Notes: generated by a model not told the origin, from the sequence alone. 64,000 nucleotides of DNA from Tuctoria greenei (GCA_036927565.1 JAYESD010000002.1:224257882-224321881); one strand, 5' to 3'. Numbered from the stretch's first letter, positions 21,683 to 33,700 are shown. A program made the numbers and translations.

Positions 21683-24600
21683 TGTCACGCCCGGTCATCA
21701 TAAAGATGAACAGACGCTAATCATATGTACGTCAGGATCAGTTGAATCGTACATGCATTGACGAAAGTGAAATTTCATTACATAGCCATGTTCGAGTACA
21801 TAAATAGTCTTACAATACAACCCGAAGGTCTACAAATACACACCACCACCTATTTACAATATTTAAACAGTTTACAAAGATTATACTACAGCGGAAGGCT
21901 AAATAGATAAGAACGGCTCCAACTCCACAGGTAGTCGCGCGAAGGATCGCCAGCCTAGCCCAAGTCCTTCGGGTTGACGAAGAAGTCTTCTGGTGCCGCT
22001 TCTTCTTCATATTCTAATAGAAAAGTAAAGTCTTGAGTACATAGAGTACTCATCAAGTGCGGGAAGAGAATGACATGATTGGCTAAAGCAAGAGAAGGCC
22101 AATTATGACTTAAGCACTATGCTTAGAATCTAACCTTAGCTTTCAATTGTCAATATCCAAATTCAAAAAGTAATTCAACACATAATTAAAGATGATGAAT
22201 ATAACTTGAATCATAAGTAAGCACCACTTCCCAACCATAAGTTAATTATGAACTGGCCCTAAGCCGCTCTTGTCCGTGAGCACGGCTGTCATGACAGTTT
22301 TACCAAATCTCTGCAAAGAGTGTACCCTTTATCCACAAGCAGTGATTTCATCCCCTGTTGCCAGATGGACTAAGTGAACCTCCCTGAATGCCTGTGGTAG
22401 CTAACCACATTACACACTTCTTTTGGTGTGAGACCAGGAGATCACAACATGGTCTTTACAAAGGTACTCCCGACTAGTGCTAGCCCTCTAAGGTTTCCAC
22501 CACTGAGGCATTCCCGGAGTAACCCTCTGCCTTAGAGCCCCCTCTTGAGCCTTGCGGTTCCCAGGGCAGTACCCCTGCATCATTCCCTGCACCATCCAAC
22601 TACTAGCATTTCATCGGGAGAAACCTAATTAATTGACCAAGCTACCCCATCTCAGTCTCGTGGTGGTACTATAAAGCTTAGTGACTTCCTCCATAAACCG
22701 GTCCTTAGAATCCGGTGGTACCAAACCCAATCCCGGGTCTCGTGCAAACTGCACCATACCAAATCTATCCAACCACCAAATTCCTATCCACTACTATTGT
22801 GTATCCACCACAATTAAAGTAATCATAAAGTTTAACATGTCACAATTGTATGAAATCCCATTCCCAATGTCTAAGCATGGCTAAGCATAATTAATACCTA
22901 TCTACTTCCCAACCCACATCAGGTGACAAGGAATTATTTGGAACAAGGCATGAAACATGAAATAGGACATCAATTTAATTAGCATGCATCTAACTAAAAT
23001 ACTAAAATTGGTACAAGATTGTCAAGGGCACTTGCCTTCTTCGAAGACTTGATTGTTGGTGAAGTCTAAGTCTTGGAGATTAAAGTTGGGGTCGTAGTAC
23101 GACTCTAAATATGTTGCCCAAGCATGACAAAGAGAAATAAAGGATAAAATAAGTAAAGAGCACACAACACATGGCATCAAACATACACATAAGCCTAAAA
23201 TTCTATACTAATGCGTCCCTACGAAGTATTTATTATTTTACATAGCCAAAAATATTCATTTTATATTTATCTCACATTTTTACGATTAATTTATGGCCTA
23301 AAATCATTTTTATTGAATTTTCTATGGCCAAAATGTATTATAAACATTTTTACTGAATTTTCCATGGTGAAAATATATTTTATTTGTAATCTACAATTTA
23401 ATCACAGCAATAAAATACTTTACACAAATTTTCCTACTATTTTTACACTTATTTACCATTTTTATCTATTTTCTACACATTAGATACTCCTAAAAAAATA
23501 TTAAAAAATTAAATAAAAGTCCAGGGGCTGGTTAATAAGTTTCCTACACTGTACAGGGGCTAAATCCATAATTCTACAATTTTCCAGGGGCCAGATTGAT
23601 TAATTAAGTGATTAAATCCAATTCCAGAGAGTCCAGGGGCCAGTTTGCATATTCTAGGGGTTAGATTTGCATTGCAGCAAAGTTCAGGGGGTAGCTAGCA
23701 AGATTTCAGGGGCGACGGTGTAAATCTGGTGGCAGGAAAAAGAGATTCAATGTGGGCCGTTGATTTTGAAATGGATGCACGGGATTTAATTATACCGAAC
23801 CGTTACGAATATTTAATCTCGGCCGTTCGGTTTAAACCGAAGGCCGAGATGCGGCCACGTCGCCTCGGCGGCGCACACCTCGCGCGCGCGCGGCTGCGCT
23901 CGACGGCCGCCGTGGCCATGCTCGCCGGCGTTGGCCGGAACAGCCAAAATCTTGCCGATTCTATGCGCAAACTACATCAAACTGAAGAGGGGAAGAAGGG
24001 GAGCATACCTAGGTGAGTTTCGAAGTCCAAAATCGGTCGGAGGATGGTCGTCGTCGAGGGAGGCGGCAACCGGCGTCGACAACCGTCGATTCCGGCGAAA
24101 TCTCGATGATCTCTCCACGCAAACTTGCCCGGCGCGTTCCTAGCGACAAGGCGAGTCGATTAGAGGAAGAGGGAGAGAAAGGCAACTGCCGAAGGGTCGG
24201 GAACAGGCGCGACGAACCTCGGCGAGGGTGAGGCTAGGGTTTGGCACGGAGAGGGTGAAAGAGTGGGGGAAAAGCGGGAATTTATAGGGTGTAAACGGGC
24301 GATAGTTGATGGCGATCGTGTTGGCGGTTCCCTTGGGGTGGATTCGTGCGTGGAGCGATGGTTGGAGGGGGGTTTGGCGCGGCGCGGGCGCGGCGCGGGA
24401 AGAAGGGCGGCGGTTGCTCCCTGGAAGGGATGACAGGCGGGCCCCATGCTTCAGAGAGAGAGGAGAGGGGAGAGGGCTGCTGGGCCGCGGGAGAGGGGAG
24501 GGTAATTGGGCCAGGGGGGAATTTGGCCCAATAGGGGGGTTTCTTTTGTTTTTCTTTTTCTTTTTCATTTGTTTTCCTTTGATTTGATTTTTAATTCAAA

Positions 24601-24705
24601 TTTAAACAAATTCTACTCGTTTGAACTTCAAAATTCACACAAAAATGCACACTAGGATGCAATATAGTTTGATCAATTTTATTTACATAAAATATGGGTG
24701 TTACA
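21683..24705 (-). repeat. 3' LTR of H (3023 bp)
   Basis: Bounded by TGTCACGCCC and GGTGTTACA. Minus-strand TATAAA at 24281-24286. A set of TCCAGGGGC-like units lies at 23519-23720. GC-rich transcribed part around 23850-24520. Confidence 0.93.
24281..24286 (-). promoter_or_regulatory. Putative TATA box in the 3' LTR of H
   Basis: Minus-strand CCCTATAAATTCCCGC. In the 5' LTR the same site (33372-33377) reads TACAAA. Confidence 0.55.
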
Positions 24706-24722
24706 ACTCTACCCCCCTTAAA
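24706..24722 (-). other. Polypurine tract of H
   Basis: Minus strand TTTAAGGGGGGTAGAGT, immediately before the 3' LTR start TGTAACACCC. Confidence 0.85.
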
Positions 24723-24752
24723 AGGAATCTCGCCCTCGACATTCGAACGTCC

Positions 24753-24901
24753 TAAGAGAAAAGATGAGGGAAATCAGCTTTGAGATCTTATTCTCTTTCC
24801 CATGTTGCTTCTGCCTCCGAATGATGTTTCCACTGCACCTTACACATGCGAATGACTTTGTTTCTGGTCACCCTTTCTGATGTTTCAAGTATCTTGACAG
24901 G
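24753..24901 (-). pseudogene. Integrase C-terminal chromodomain of H
   Basis: Downstream of the integrase GPF motif the frame reads 'VKILETSERVTRNKVIRM' followed by 'CKVQWKHHSEAEATWERE', the signature of chromovirus chromodomains, then a stop. Two in-frame stops interrupt it here (TAG at 24902-24904 just before it and TAA after WERE). In the family this module is thought to bind methylated histone H3 and steer integration to heterochromatin. It lacks an obvious first aromatic cage residue, as described for the Tekay-type group. Confidence 0.82.
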
Positions 24902-26117
24902 CTATTCCACATACAACAAATCTTCTTGTACATCAACTGCTTCCATAGGTAACTGCTCCTCAGGCACTCTTAAGCACTTCTTAAGCTGCGATACATGGAA
25001 CACATTATGTACATCTGACAAGTGTGGTGGAAGCTCAAGCTGATAAGCCACTTCACCTCGTCGTTCTAATATCCTGAATGGACCAATGTAGCAGGGTGAC
25101 AACTTGCCTCTTACTTTAAATCTTCTCAACCCTCTCATAGGTGACACCTTCAAGTACACATAATCACCAACCTCAAATGCTAGATCACGTCTTCGAGTAT
25201 CCGCATAACTCTTCTGTCTTGTTTGGGCTACCTTTAGGTTCTTCCGAATTTCTTGCACTTGTCTTTCAGCCTCTTTCAATACATCAGGACCAAAGACTTG
25301 GCTTTCCCCAGTTTGATTCCAAAACAACGGTGTCCTACATTTCCGCCCATACAATGCTTCAAGGAGACATCTTCAAACTGGCTTGATAACTATTGTTGTA
25401 AGAGAATTCGGCATATGGCAGATTTTTATCCCAACTTTGTCTATTCTTTAGAGCACACGCTCTCAACATGTCTTCTAATATCTGGTTGGTACGTTCTGTC
25501 TGACCATCAGTCTGAGGGTGATACGCCGAACTAAAATTTAAACGGGTATCCATTGATTCATGCAACTTCTGCCAGAATCTTGAGGTAAATTGAGTGCCTC
25601 GATCTGAAATAATCTTCTTAGGAACTCCATGTAAGCATACAATCCTGGAGATATATAGTTCCGCCAACTTGGGACCATTGTAAGTTTCTTTCACAGGAAT
25701 AAAGTGAGCAACTTTAGTCAAACGATCCACTATGACCCATATAGAATCATATCCAGACTGTGTCCTTGGTAGTCCCACAATGAAATCCATACTAATTTCT
25801 TCCCATTTCCATTCCGGCACTTTGATTGGTTGCAACAACCCTGCTGGTCTTTGGTGTTCCGCTTTAATTAATTGACATGTATCACATATGGCCACATATT
25901 CTGCTACATCCCATTTCATCCCATGCCACCAATATCGATCTTTAAGGTCTTGATACATCTTTGTGCTTTCGGGATGAATGGAGTATGATGAGTTATGAGC
26001 TTCCCTTAGTATCAACTCTCTAATCTCCTTGATATCTGGAACACAAATCCTCCTTCCAAGCCATAGGGTTCCTTGTTCATCCTCCCTAAAGTTCGGAGCT
26101 TTTCCCTTCTTCATCAA
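24902..26117 (-). pseudogene. Integrase of H (zinc domain, DDE core, GPY/F)
   Basis: The N-terminal part (26117-25359) contains H...H then CDTCQ, a catalytic D in SMDFIVGL, D in ISDRGTQF and E in QTERTN, the last two 35 residues apart. A 2-nt deletion near 25355 shifts the frame after 'KMSP'. The rest (25354-24902) has 'EVGDYVYLKVSP' and the GPF motif 'CYIGPFRILER', ending in TAG before the chromodomain. It would insert the cDNA; broken in this copy. Confidence 0.88.
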
Positions 26118-26156
26118 TTGCTTGATCTCCTTGACCTTCTCATCATTCTTTTGTCC

Positions 26157-26762
26157 TTATCGTATATCACGTTCAAGGGTTGAGTCCACTTCCATAGTAA
26201 CTGCTTCAGTACTAGACACTAGACATAAATTTAACCTTGCAAATTCTTCACATAACTGGGGTTGAAGAGCTTGTACTGACAAATTATTACATTGTCCTTT
26301 TCTGCTTAGAGCATCAACGACCACATTAGCCTTTCCTGGATGGTAGTTGATTCCCACATCGAAGTCATTTATTAACTCCAACCAACGACGTTGTTTGAGA
26401 TTAAGATCTGGTTGTGTGAATATGTACTTCAAGCTCTTATGATCCGTGTATATCTCAGTTCTTTTTCCCATCAAGTAGTGTCTCCATATCTTCAATGCAT
26501 GGACAACAGCTGCCAATTCTAAATCATGGGTTGGATAATTCCTCTCATGTTTCCGAAGCTGTCTTGAAGCATAGGCTACACCATGTCCTCCTTGCATTAA
26601 GACACATCCTAAACCATGACCAGATGCATCACAATAAACTACAAACTCCTTCTGCATATCAGGCATCACCAATACCGGTGCACTGGTTAACCTCTTCTTC
26701 AACTCGGCAAAGCTCACTTCACATTCGGGGGTCCACTTGAAAGCAACTCCTTTCTCAAGCAA
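26157..26762 (-). pseudogene. RNase H domain of H pol
   Basis: 201-codon open piece with catalytic-type motifs 'VVYCDASGHGLGCVLMQ', 'THDLELAAVVHALKIWRHYLMG' and 'IYTDHKSLKYIF'. Ends at a stop near 26157 and is separated from reverse transcriptase by two stops (near 26838 and 26808). It would degrade the RNA strand during reverse transcription. Confidence 0.85.
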
Positions 26763-26837
26763 CTTGGTTAGTGGTCGAGAGATCTTTGAAAATCCCTCGA
26801 TGAATCAACGGTAATAACCAGCCATGCCTAAGAATCT

Positions 26838-27587
26838 TCATATATCATGTACACTCTCAGGTGTTTCCCATTTAAGGACATCGGCCACTTTGTCTGGATC
26901 CACTGCTATACCTCCTTCAGATATGACATGACCCAAAAATGACATTTCCTTTAGCCAAAACTCACACTTACTAAGTTTGGCATATAATTGGTGTTGGCGA
27001 AGCTTCTGTAGAGCCATCCTGATGTGCTCCTCATGCTCTTCTTCAGTCTTGGAGTAGATAAGTATGTCGTCGATGAACACCACTAAGAATTTGTCCAAGT
27101 ACTCCATGAATACCTTATTCATTAGATACATAAAATATGCCGGAGCATTGGTCAATCCAAACGACATAATTGTATACTCATATAGTCCATATCGAGAGAC
27201 AAATGCAGTCTTGGGAATATCTGAGGGCCTAATCTTCAATTGGTGATAACCTGAGCGAAGATCAATCTTAGAGAACACACATGCTCCTCTCAACTGATCA
27301 AATAAATCTTCAATTCTTGGCAGTGGGTACTTATTCTTGATTATTACCGCATTTAAGGCACGGTAATCAACACACAACCTTCGAGTACCATCCTTCTTAG
27401 GTACAAATATGACTGGTGCTCCCCAAGGCGATGAGCTAGGATGAATATATCTTTTCCCCAATAACTCCTCAATATGATCCTTTAGTTCAGCTAGTTGTTT
27501 AGCATCCATTCTATACGGCCTCTTATATATTGGGGCCGTTCCAGGTACTAATTCAATGACAAACTCAATCTCTCGATCTGGGAGCAT
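26838..27587 (-). pseudogene. Reverse transcriptase of H
   Basis: Motifs 'YRMDAKQLAELK', 'VPKKDGTRRLCVDYRALN', 'KIDLRSGYHQL', 'SFGLTNAP' and the active site VVFIDDILIYS (FIDD). The domain itself is open for 249 codons; a TAA separates it from protease and another stop follows 'ESVHDI'. Confidence 0.9.
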
Positions 27588-27641
27588 ACCTGGTAAGTCA
27601 TATGAGAATACATCCGGAAACTCACAAACAACCCTGATGCC

Positions 27642-28088
27642 TTATGTACTCTCAAGATGGTTGAGTTGTACAACTGCCTCTTGTGTCTGATCTGGCTTGA
27701 ACTTCACTGTAGTGCCATCTGGGTGTGTTAAGCAAACTGTCCTAGTTGCATAATGAATTACTCCTTGATTCTTTGTCAGCCAGTCCATCCCCAGAATGAT
27801 GTCTAATCCTTGCGAGTCCAACACTATTAGGTTGGCCCAAAAGACTACCCCCCTTATGTTTATACTCACTTTACGGCATAAATGCCTTGCCACCATATCT
27901 CCTCCCGGAGAGTTTATCAACAGTGCCCAATTCAAGAATGTAACTACCATGTCATGCTTCTTTATGAAATCTTTGGATATAAATGAATGTGTAGCACCCG
28001 AATCAAACAATACTGTGGCGGGGTGGGAATTAGCAGAAAACATACCGATCACCACATCAGGTGCTTCCTGCGCTTGCTCCAAAGTCAC
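27642..28088 (-). pseudogene. Aspartic protease of H pol
   Basis: 148-codon open piece with the active site 'TVLFDSGATHSFIS' and the flap-side 'LDIILGMDWLTKNQG'. It begins after a decayed zinc knuckle (CYKCGEWGHYSNNY, last Cys changed to Tyr) and two stops. It would cleave gag-pol. Confidence 0.88.
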
Positions 28089-29269
28089 ATGGTTGACACG
28101 TCCAGGTGCGTTCTACTACTTCTTTGGATAATTGTTGGAGTAATGTCCCCATTCTCCACACTTATAGCATTGAACTCCTGCAGCATTGTTCTGACTCTTA
28201 TTACCTCCTGGTTGATTCCTCGGTGGCTATCCATTGGGACGCTTAGCTGGGACTGAAGGGCAAGGGGGTTGCATTTGCTGTCGAGGGGTTGCATTGGTGG
28301 GCGTGGAGGCTGTTGTTGCTGGCGCATCTGCTGATTGTAGGGTGTGGGTGGTCTGTAGTTGGGGTTTGGGAATCTCTGTCTCGAGTGGTTCATAGGGCGA
28401 GTCATGGGTGTTACAGGCTGAGGGGCGAAATGAGGGCGTATATTGCTGCTAGAGGCATGTCCCAGAGCCAATTTCCTTTTCCTATCATCATCATCCAGTT
28501 CCTTCTTAGTCCTTTCCACCTCGAAAGCTTTGTCAACCAATTTCTGAAAGTCTCTGTAGTCACTGGAGGACATGGCAAACTTCAGCTCCTTGTCCAGCCC
28601 ATTCTTGAAATAAAACTGCTTCTTCCAATCCGTATTTACATCCGTCGATGCATAGCGAGATAACTGAGTGAATGCATTTAAGTAGGCTCGCACCCTCATT
28701 CGGCCCTGCTTTAACATGAGGAACTCTTCACGCCTTGCTTGGACTTCTCCCTCAGGCACAAAGTGATTGCGAAAATTTGTCCTGAATTCTTCCCAAGTGA
28801 TGTTCTCCGGACTTTGGTGGGCTTCAGTAAAGGCGGTCCACCAGTCGGCTGCAGTTCCCTGGAGTTGATGAGAGGCTAGAAGTACCTTCTCTATTCCTTC
28901 ACAATGTATAAGCCTCAACTTGCTTTCAATCGTTCGAAGCCAATCATCGGCATCCATTGGTTCACTGACTGTGGCAAAGGTGGGTGGATGAGTGTTAAGG
29001 AAGTCCCTTAGAAAGGACCTGGGTGGAAAAGGTGGTGGTGGTGGAAGGTTGTATTGTGGTGGTGTTGGGGGTGGGGCTTGCTGCATATTGGTAACAATTT
29101 GGGTGAGGTTGGTGAGTAATTGGGTTTGTATGGCCATCATCTGCTGCATCTGCTGCGCTGCTGGGGCTCCTCGAGCACCCCTACCATTCCATCCTGGCAC
29201 ACCTCCAAGTCCTTCCTCTTGGGGCACAACACCCCTTCCATGACCTCTACCTCTACCTCTTCCAGCCAT
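28085..29269 (-). pseudogene. gag: Gag of H, frameshifted near its C-terminus
   Basis: The 394-codon ORF starts with an RG-rich stretch (MAGRGRGRGHGRG), then proline-rich sequence and the retrotransposon gag domain ('DWWTAFTEAHQSPENITWEEF', 'EFLMLKQGRMRVRAYLNAF', 'FKNGL', about residues 110-260). Around 28285 the reading frame shifts: the zinc knuckle CYKCGEWGHYSNN is found in another frame, with its last Cys mutated and a stop before it. The ATG is directly preceded by TAG (CCTTATATAG|ATGG), resembling a splice acceptor. Gag is the second ORF after the PBS, not the first. Confidence 0.88.
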
Positions 29270-29357
29270 CTATATAAGGAATAATTGAAACTTTAGGATA
29301 ATAGATAAGGTATAAAAGGGTATGCTATGGTAAACGGTCCCAACTACATGCATCAAG

Positions 29358-29513
<156 letters not shown>

Positions 29514-29534
29514 CAAGCAAATTCATTAACCAAC

Positions 29535-29665
29535 TAGTGCGGATGTGGACAAGATGCTAATGCATTCCACAACTCGCACGACACACTAACAAGCCTATAT
29601 ACAAATGACGTGGATGTGGACAGGATGCCGAAGCATTCCACAACTCACGTCGCACACACACACAC
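29535..29665. repeat. Short tandem duplication next to the microsatellite
   Basis: 'GCGGATGTGGACAAGATGCT' and 'GTGGATGTGGACAGGATGCC', each followed by 'GCATTCCACAACTC', are two ~72-bp units. Non-coding leader between the extra ORF and gag. Confidence 0.75.
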
Positions 29666-29790
29666 AACATGAAGCAAACTAATACAATACCAAAGATAAT
29701 ACAACTCAAGACTAGAGAGGGCGCAGCTACACGCTCCTACATACTAAGGGTAGATGTCTTGAGTCGTCCAATAGGGTAACAAGTCTACAC

Positions 29791-30558
29791 CTACTCGTCG
29801 GAGTCCTCCTCGGTCTCCTCCTCGGGGTCCTCCTCATCCGTGTCCTCCCCCGATCTCACGGGTGAGTTCTCATGACGATCCGGAGAGTTTGGGTCCCAAG
29901 GCTCAACGTCTGAAGCGTACTGGGGAGAGTTCGGGTCAGCTGCAGTGATCCTCGTGTAGCGTCGGCGGAGTCGCTCGTAGCGGTCAACAAGGTCCCTGCT
30001 GTCCTGAAGCTCCTGCTGACAATGCTGGAGTCGTGAAGACAACTCCACAACGTCGTCCACAAGCCTCTCGCTCTGAGCGAGGTACAAAGGCCCCTCGACA
30101 TCACGTCCAGTGAAAACGGCTGTGCCACTAGGGCACTGAGGGGTGTACGCGTGCTCCGTGCACCCGAGGCGGAACCTGTGGGTGTGACTCCAGTAGGTAG
30201 TCGCCTCCCATGTAGCATCCTCCTCAGCCGCACACTGGGAGCTCCTCCAAGCCGGAGAGAAGTGTGAGTGCAGCAGCTCCGAGTCGTAGTAGACGAACAG
30301 CTGGGAAGTCCACTCCAGTCCACCAGTAGAGGGTACAAAGATCCTGGTGGTGTGGTAGATGAAGCGAACACGGTACTCACAGTACCCCACAGCACGAAGA
30401 AGAGAGCGAAGACGGGCATGCATCCTCGGGACAACACGTCCAGAAGAGATCAGCACTGTCTCCCTCCTGGGTGTGTGAGGTGCGGAGCGGCTGGCTAGGG
30501 CGTGGTGAGGAACACGACCCCCAGTCGACTTACGCGCCGTCTGCTTGGTGCGCGCCAT
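29791..30558 (-). CDS. Histone H3-tail-bearing ORF upstream of gag (255 aa), element H
   Basis: An unbroken ORF starting about 200 nt after the PBS on the minus strand. Residues 2-14 are ARTKQTARKSTGG, identical to H3 positions 1-13; similarity continues weakly (P16, L20, A21 and A25 kept; K14, K18 and K23 changed to R, H and R). Removal of the initiator Met before Ala would expose the same N-terminus as mature H3. No histone fold follows. Residues ~45-160 form an aromatic- and Arg-rich domain I do not recognise; ~162-201 look like a coiled coil; 'DPNSP' occurs twice (about 208 and 222); the last 20 residues hold 14 acids. Its ATG follows TTTGTAG, acceptor-like. An upstream ATG (12-codon uORF) overlaps it. 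It remains open while gag and pol decay. Function unknown; a chromatin role is inference. Confidence 0.85.
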   Translation of the reverse strand: MARTKQTARKSTGGRVPHHALASRSAPHTPRRETVLISSGRVVPRMHARLRSLLRAVGYCEYRVRFIYHTTRIFVPSTGGLEWTSQLFVYYDSELLHSHFSPAWRSSQCAAEEDATWEATTYWSHTHRFRLGCTEHAYTPQCPSGTAVFTGRDVEGPLYLAQSERLVDDVVELSSRLQHCQQELQDSRDLVDRYERLRRRYTRITAADPNSPQYASDVEPWDPNSPDRHENSPVRSGEDTDEEDPEEETEEDSDE

Positions 30559-30759
30559 CTACAAACATTTGAAAATAAGAGAGAGTAAGATCAGTAATCA
30601 ATAAATTAAGTTAGAATTCAAACAATAAGTACAACAAGATAAGAAGCACAAGGGTTGAGATGGAAAGCACAAAGTTTTGGAAATACTATTTTATAAGAAA
30701 ATAGTATAGTCCTTATTTTTGACCATTTCTAACTAGGCTTGTGTCCTACGGGCAACACG

Positions 30760-30771
30760 GCTCTGATACCA
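30760..30771 (-). other. Primer binding site of H
   Basis: Minus strand TGGTATCAGAGC, three bases from the 5' LTR end at 30775. Initiator-Met tRNA type. Confidence 0.93.
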
Positions 30772-30774
30772 CTT

Positions 30775-33700
30775 TGTCATGCCCGGTCATCATAAAGATG
30801 AACAGACGCTAATCACATGTACGCCAGGATCAGTTGAATCGTACATGCGTTGACGAAAGTGAAATATCATTACATAGCCATGTTCGAGTACATAAATAGT
30901 CTTACAATACAACCCGAAGGTCTACAAATACACACCACCACCTATTTACAACATTTACACAGTTCACAAAGATTATACTACAACGGAAGGCTAAATAGAT
31001 AAGAACGGCTCCAACTCCACAGTCAGTCGCGCGAAGGATTGCCAGCCTAGCCCAAGTCCTCCGGGTTGACGAAGAAGTCTTCTGGTGCCGCTTCTTCTTC
31101 ATATTCTAATAGAAAAGTAAACGCTTGAGTACATAGAGTACTCAGCAAGTGCGGGAAGATAATGACATGATTGGCTAAAGCAAGAGAAGGCCAATTATGG
31201 CTTAAGCACTATGCTTATAACCTAACCTTAGCTTTCAATTATCAATATCATAATTCAATAAGTAATTCAACACATAATTAAAGATGATGAATATAACTTG
31301 AATCATAAGTAACCACCACTTCCCAACCATAAGCTAATTATGAACTGGCCCCAAGCCGCTCTTGTCCGTGAGCACGGCTGTCATGACAGTTTTACCAAAT
31401 CTCTGCAGAGAGTGTACCCTTTACCCACAAGCAGTGATTTCATCCCCTGTTGCCAGGTGGACTAAGTGAACCTCCCTGAATGCCCGTGGTAGCTAACCAC
31501 ATTACACACTTCCTTTGGTGTGAGGCCAGGAGATCACAACATGGTCTTTACAAAGGTACTCCCGACCAGTGCTAGCCCTCTAAGGTTTCCACCACTGAGG
31601 CATTCCCGAAGTAACCCTCCGCCTCAGAGCCCCCTCTTGAGCCTTGCGGTTCCCAAAGCAGTACCCCTGCATTATTCCCCGCACCATCCAACTACTAGCA
31701 TTTCATCGGGAGAAACATAATTAATTGACCAAGCTGCCCCATCTCAGTCTCGTGGTGGTACTATAAAGCTTAGTGGCTTCCTCCATAAACCGGTCCTTAG
31801 AATCCGGTGGTACCAAACCCAATCCCAGGTCTCGTGCAAACTGCACCATACCAAATCTATCCAACCACCAGATTCCTATCCACTACTATTGTGTATCCAC
31901 CATAATTAAAGTAATCATAAAGTTTAACATGTCACAATTGTATGAAATCCCATTCCCAATGTCTAAGCACGGATAAGCATAATTAATACCTATCTACTTC
32001 CCAACCCACATCAGGTGACAAGGAATTATATGGAACAAGGCATGAAACATGAAATAGGACATCAATTTAATTAGCATGCATCTAACTAAAATCCTAAAAT
32101 TGGTACAAGATGGTCAAGGGCACTTGCCTTCTTCGAAGACTTGATTGTTGGTGAAGTCTTGGTCTTGGTGATTAAAGTTGGGGTCGTAGTACGACTCCAA
32201 ATATGTTGCCCAAGCATGGCAAAGAGAAATAAAGGCTAAAATAAGTAAAGTGCACACAACACATGGCATCAAACATACACGTAAGCCTAAAATTCTATAC
32301 TAATGTGTCCCTATGAAGTATTTATTATTTTACATAGCCAAAAATATTCATTTTATATTTATCTCACATTTTAAGGATTTTTTATGGCCTAAGATCATTT
32401 TTATTGAATTTTCTATGGCCAAAATGTATTATAAACATTTTTACTGAATTTTCCATTGTGAAAATATATTTTATTTGTACTCTACAATTTAATCACAACA
32501 ATAAAATACTTTACACAAAATTTCCTACTATTTTTACACTTATTTACCATTTTTATCTATTTTCTACACATTAAATACTCCTAAAAACAATATTCAGCAA
32601 TTAAATAAAAGTCCAGGGGCTGGTTAATAAGTTTCCTACACTGTAAAGGGGCTAAATTCATAATTCTACAATTTTCTAGGGGCCAGATTGATTAATTAAG
32701 TGATTAAATCCAATTCCAGACAGTCTAGAGGCTAGTTTGCATATTCTAGGGGTTAGATTTGCATTCCAGCAAAGTCCAGGGGGTAGCTAGCAAGATTCCA
32801 GGGGCCACGGTGTAAATCTGGCGGCACGAAAAAGAGATTCAATGTGGGCCGTTGATTTTGAAATGGATGCACGAGATTTAATTATACCGAACCGTTACGA
32901 ATATCTAATTTCGGTCGTTCGGTTTAAACCGAAGGCCGAGACACGGCCATGTCGCCTCGGCGGCGCTGACATCGCGCGCGCGCGACGGCTATCGGCGGCC
33001 GCGGTGGCCATGCTCGCCGGCGTTGGCTGGAACAGCCAAAATCTTGCCGATCTATGCGCAAACTACATCAAACTGAAGAGGGGAAGAAGGGGAGCATACC
33101 TAGGTGAGTTTCGAAGTACAAAATCTGCCGGAGGATGGTCGGCGTCGAAGGGAGGCGGCAACCGGCGTCGACAACCGTCGATTCCGGTGAAATATCGGCG
33201 ATCTCTCCACGCAAACTTGCCCGGCGCGTTCCTAGCGACGAGGCGAGTCGATTAGAGGAAGACGGAGAGAAAGGCAACTGCCGAAGGGCCAGGAACGGGC
33301 GCGACGAACCTTGGCGAGGGTTAGGCTAGGGTTTGGCCCGGAGAGGGTGAAAGAGTGGGGGAAAGCGGGAATTTGTAGGGAGGAAACGGGCGGTAGTTGA
33401 TGGCGATCGTGTTGGCGGTTCCCTTGGGGTGGATTCGTGCGTGGAGCGACGGTTGGAGGGGGGTTTGGCGCGGCGCGAGCGCGGCGCGGGAAGAAGGGCG
33501 GCGGTTGCTCCCTGGAAGGGATGATAGGCGGGCCCCACGCTTCAGAGAGAGAGGAGAGGGGAGAGGGCTGCTGGGCCGCGGGAAAGGGGAGGGGAATTGT
33601 GCCAAGGGGGAAATTTGGCCCAATAGGGGGGTTTCTTTTGTTTTTCTTTTTCTTTTTCATTTCTTTTCCTTTGATTTGATTTTTAATTCAAATTTAAACG

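Noticed and set aside
23730..24580. GC-rich ORFs in the H LTRs (also 32842-33747)
   Set aside because: They lie inside LTRs, in both strands and several frames, and change frame between the two LTR copies; no domain recognised.
29240..29269. Gag of H starting MAGRG, reminiscent of plant H2A N-termini
   Set aside because: Only five residues match before a plain RG repeat, which is common in gag proteins of this group; no case for a second histone mimic.
29791..30558. A host histone H3 gene
   Set aside because: Only the tail matches. No alpha-N or histone-fold sequence follows, and the ORF lies between PBS and gag of a complete retrotransposon.
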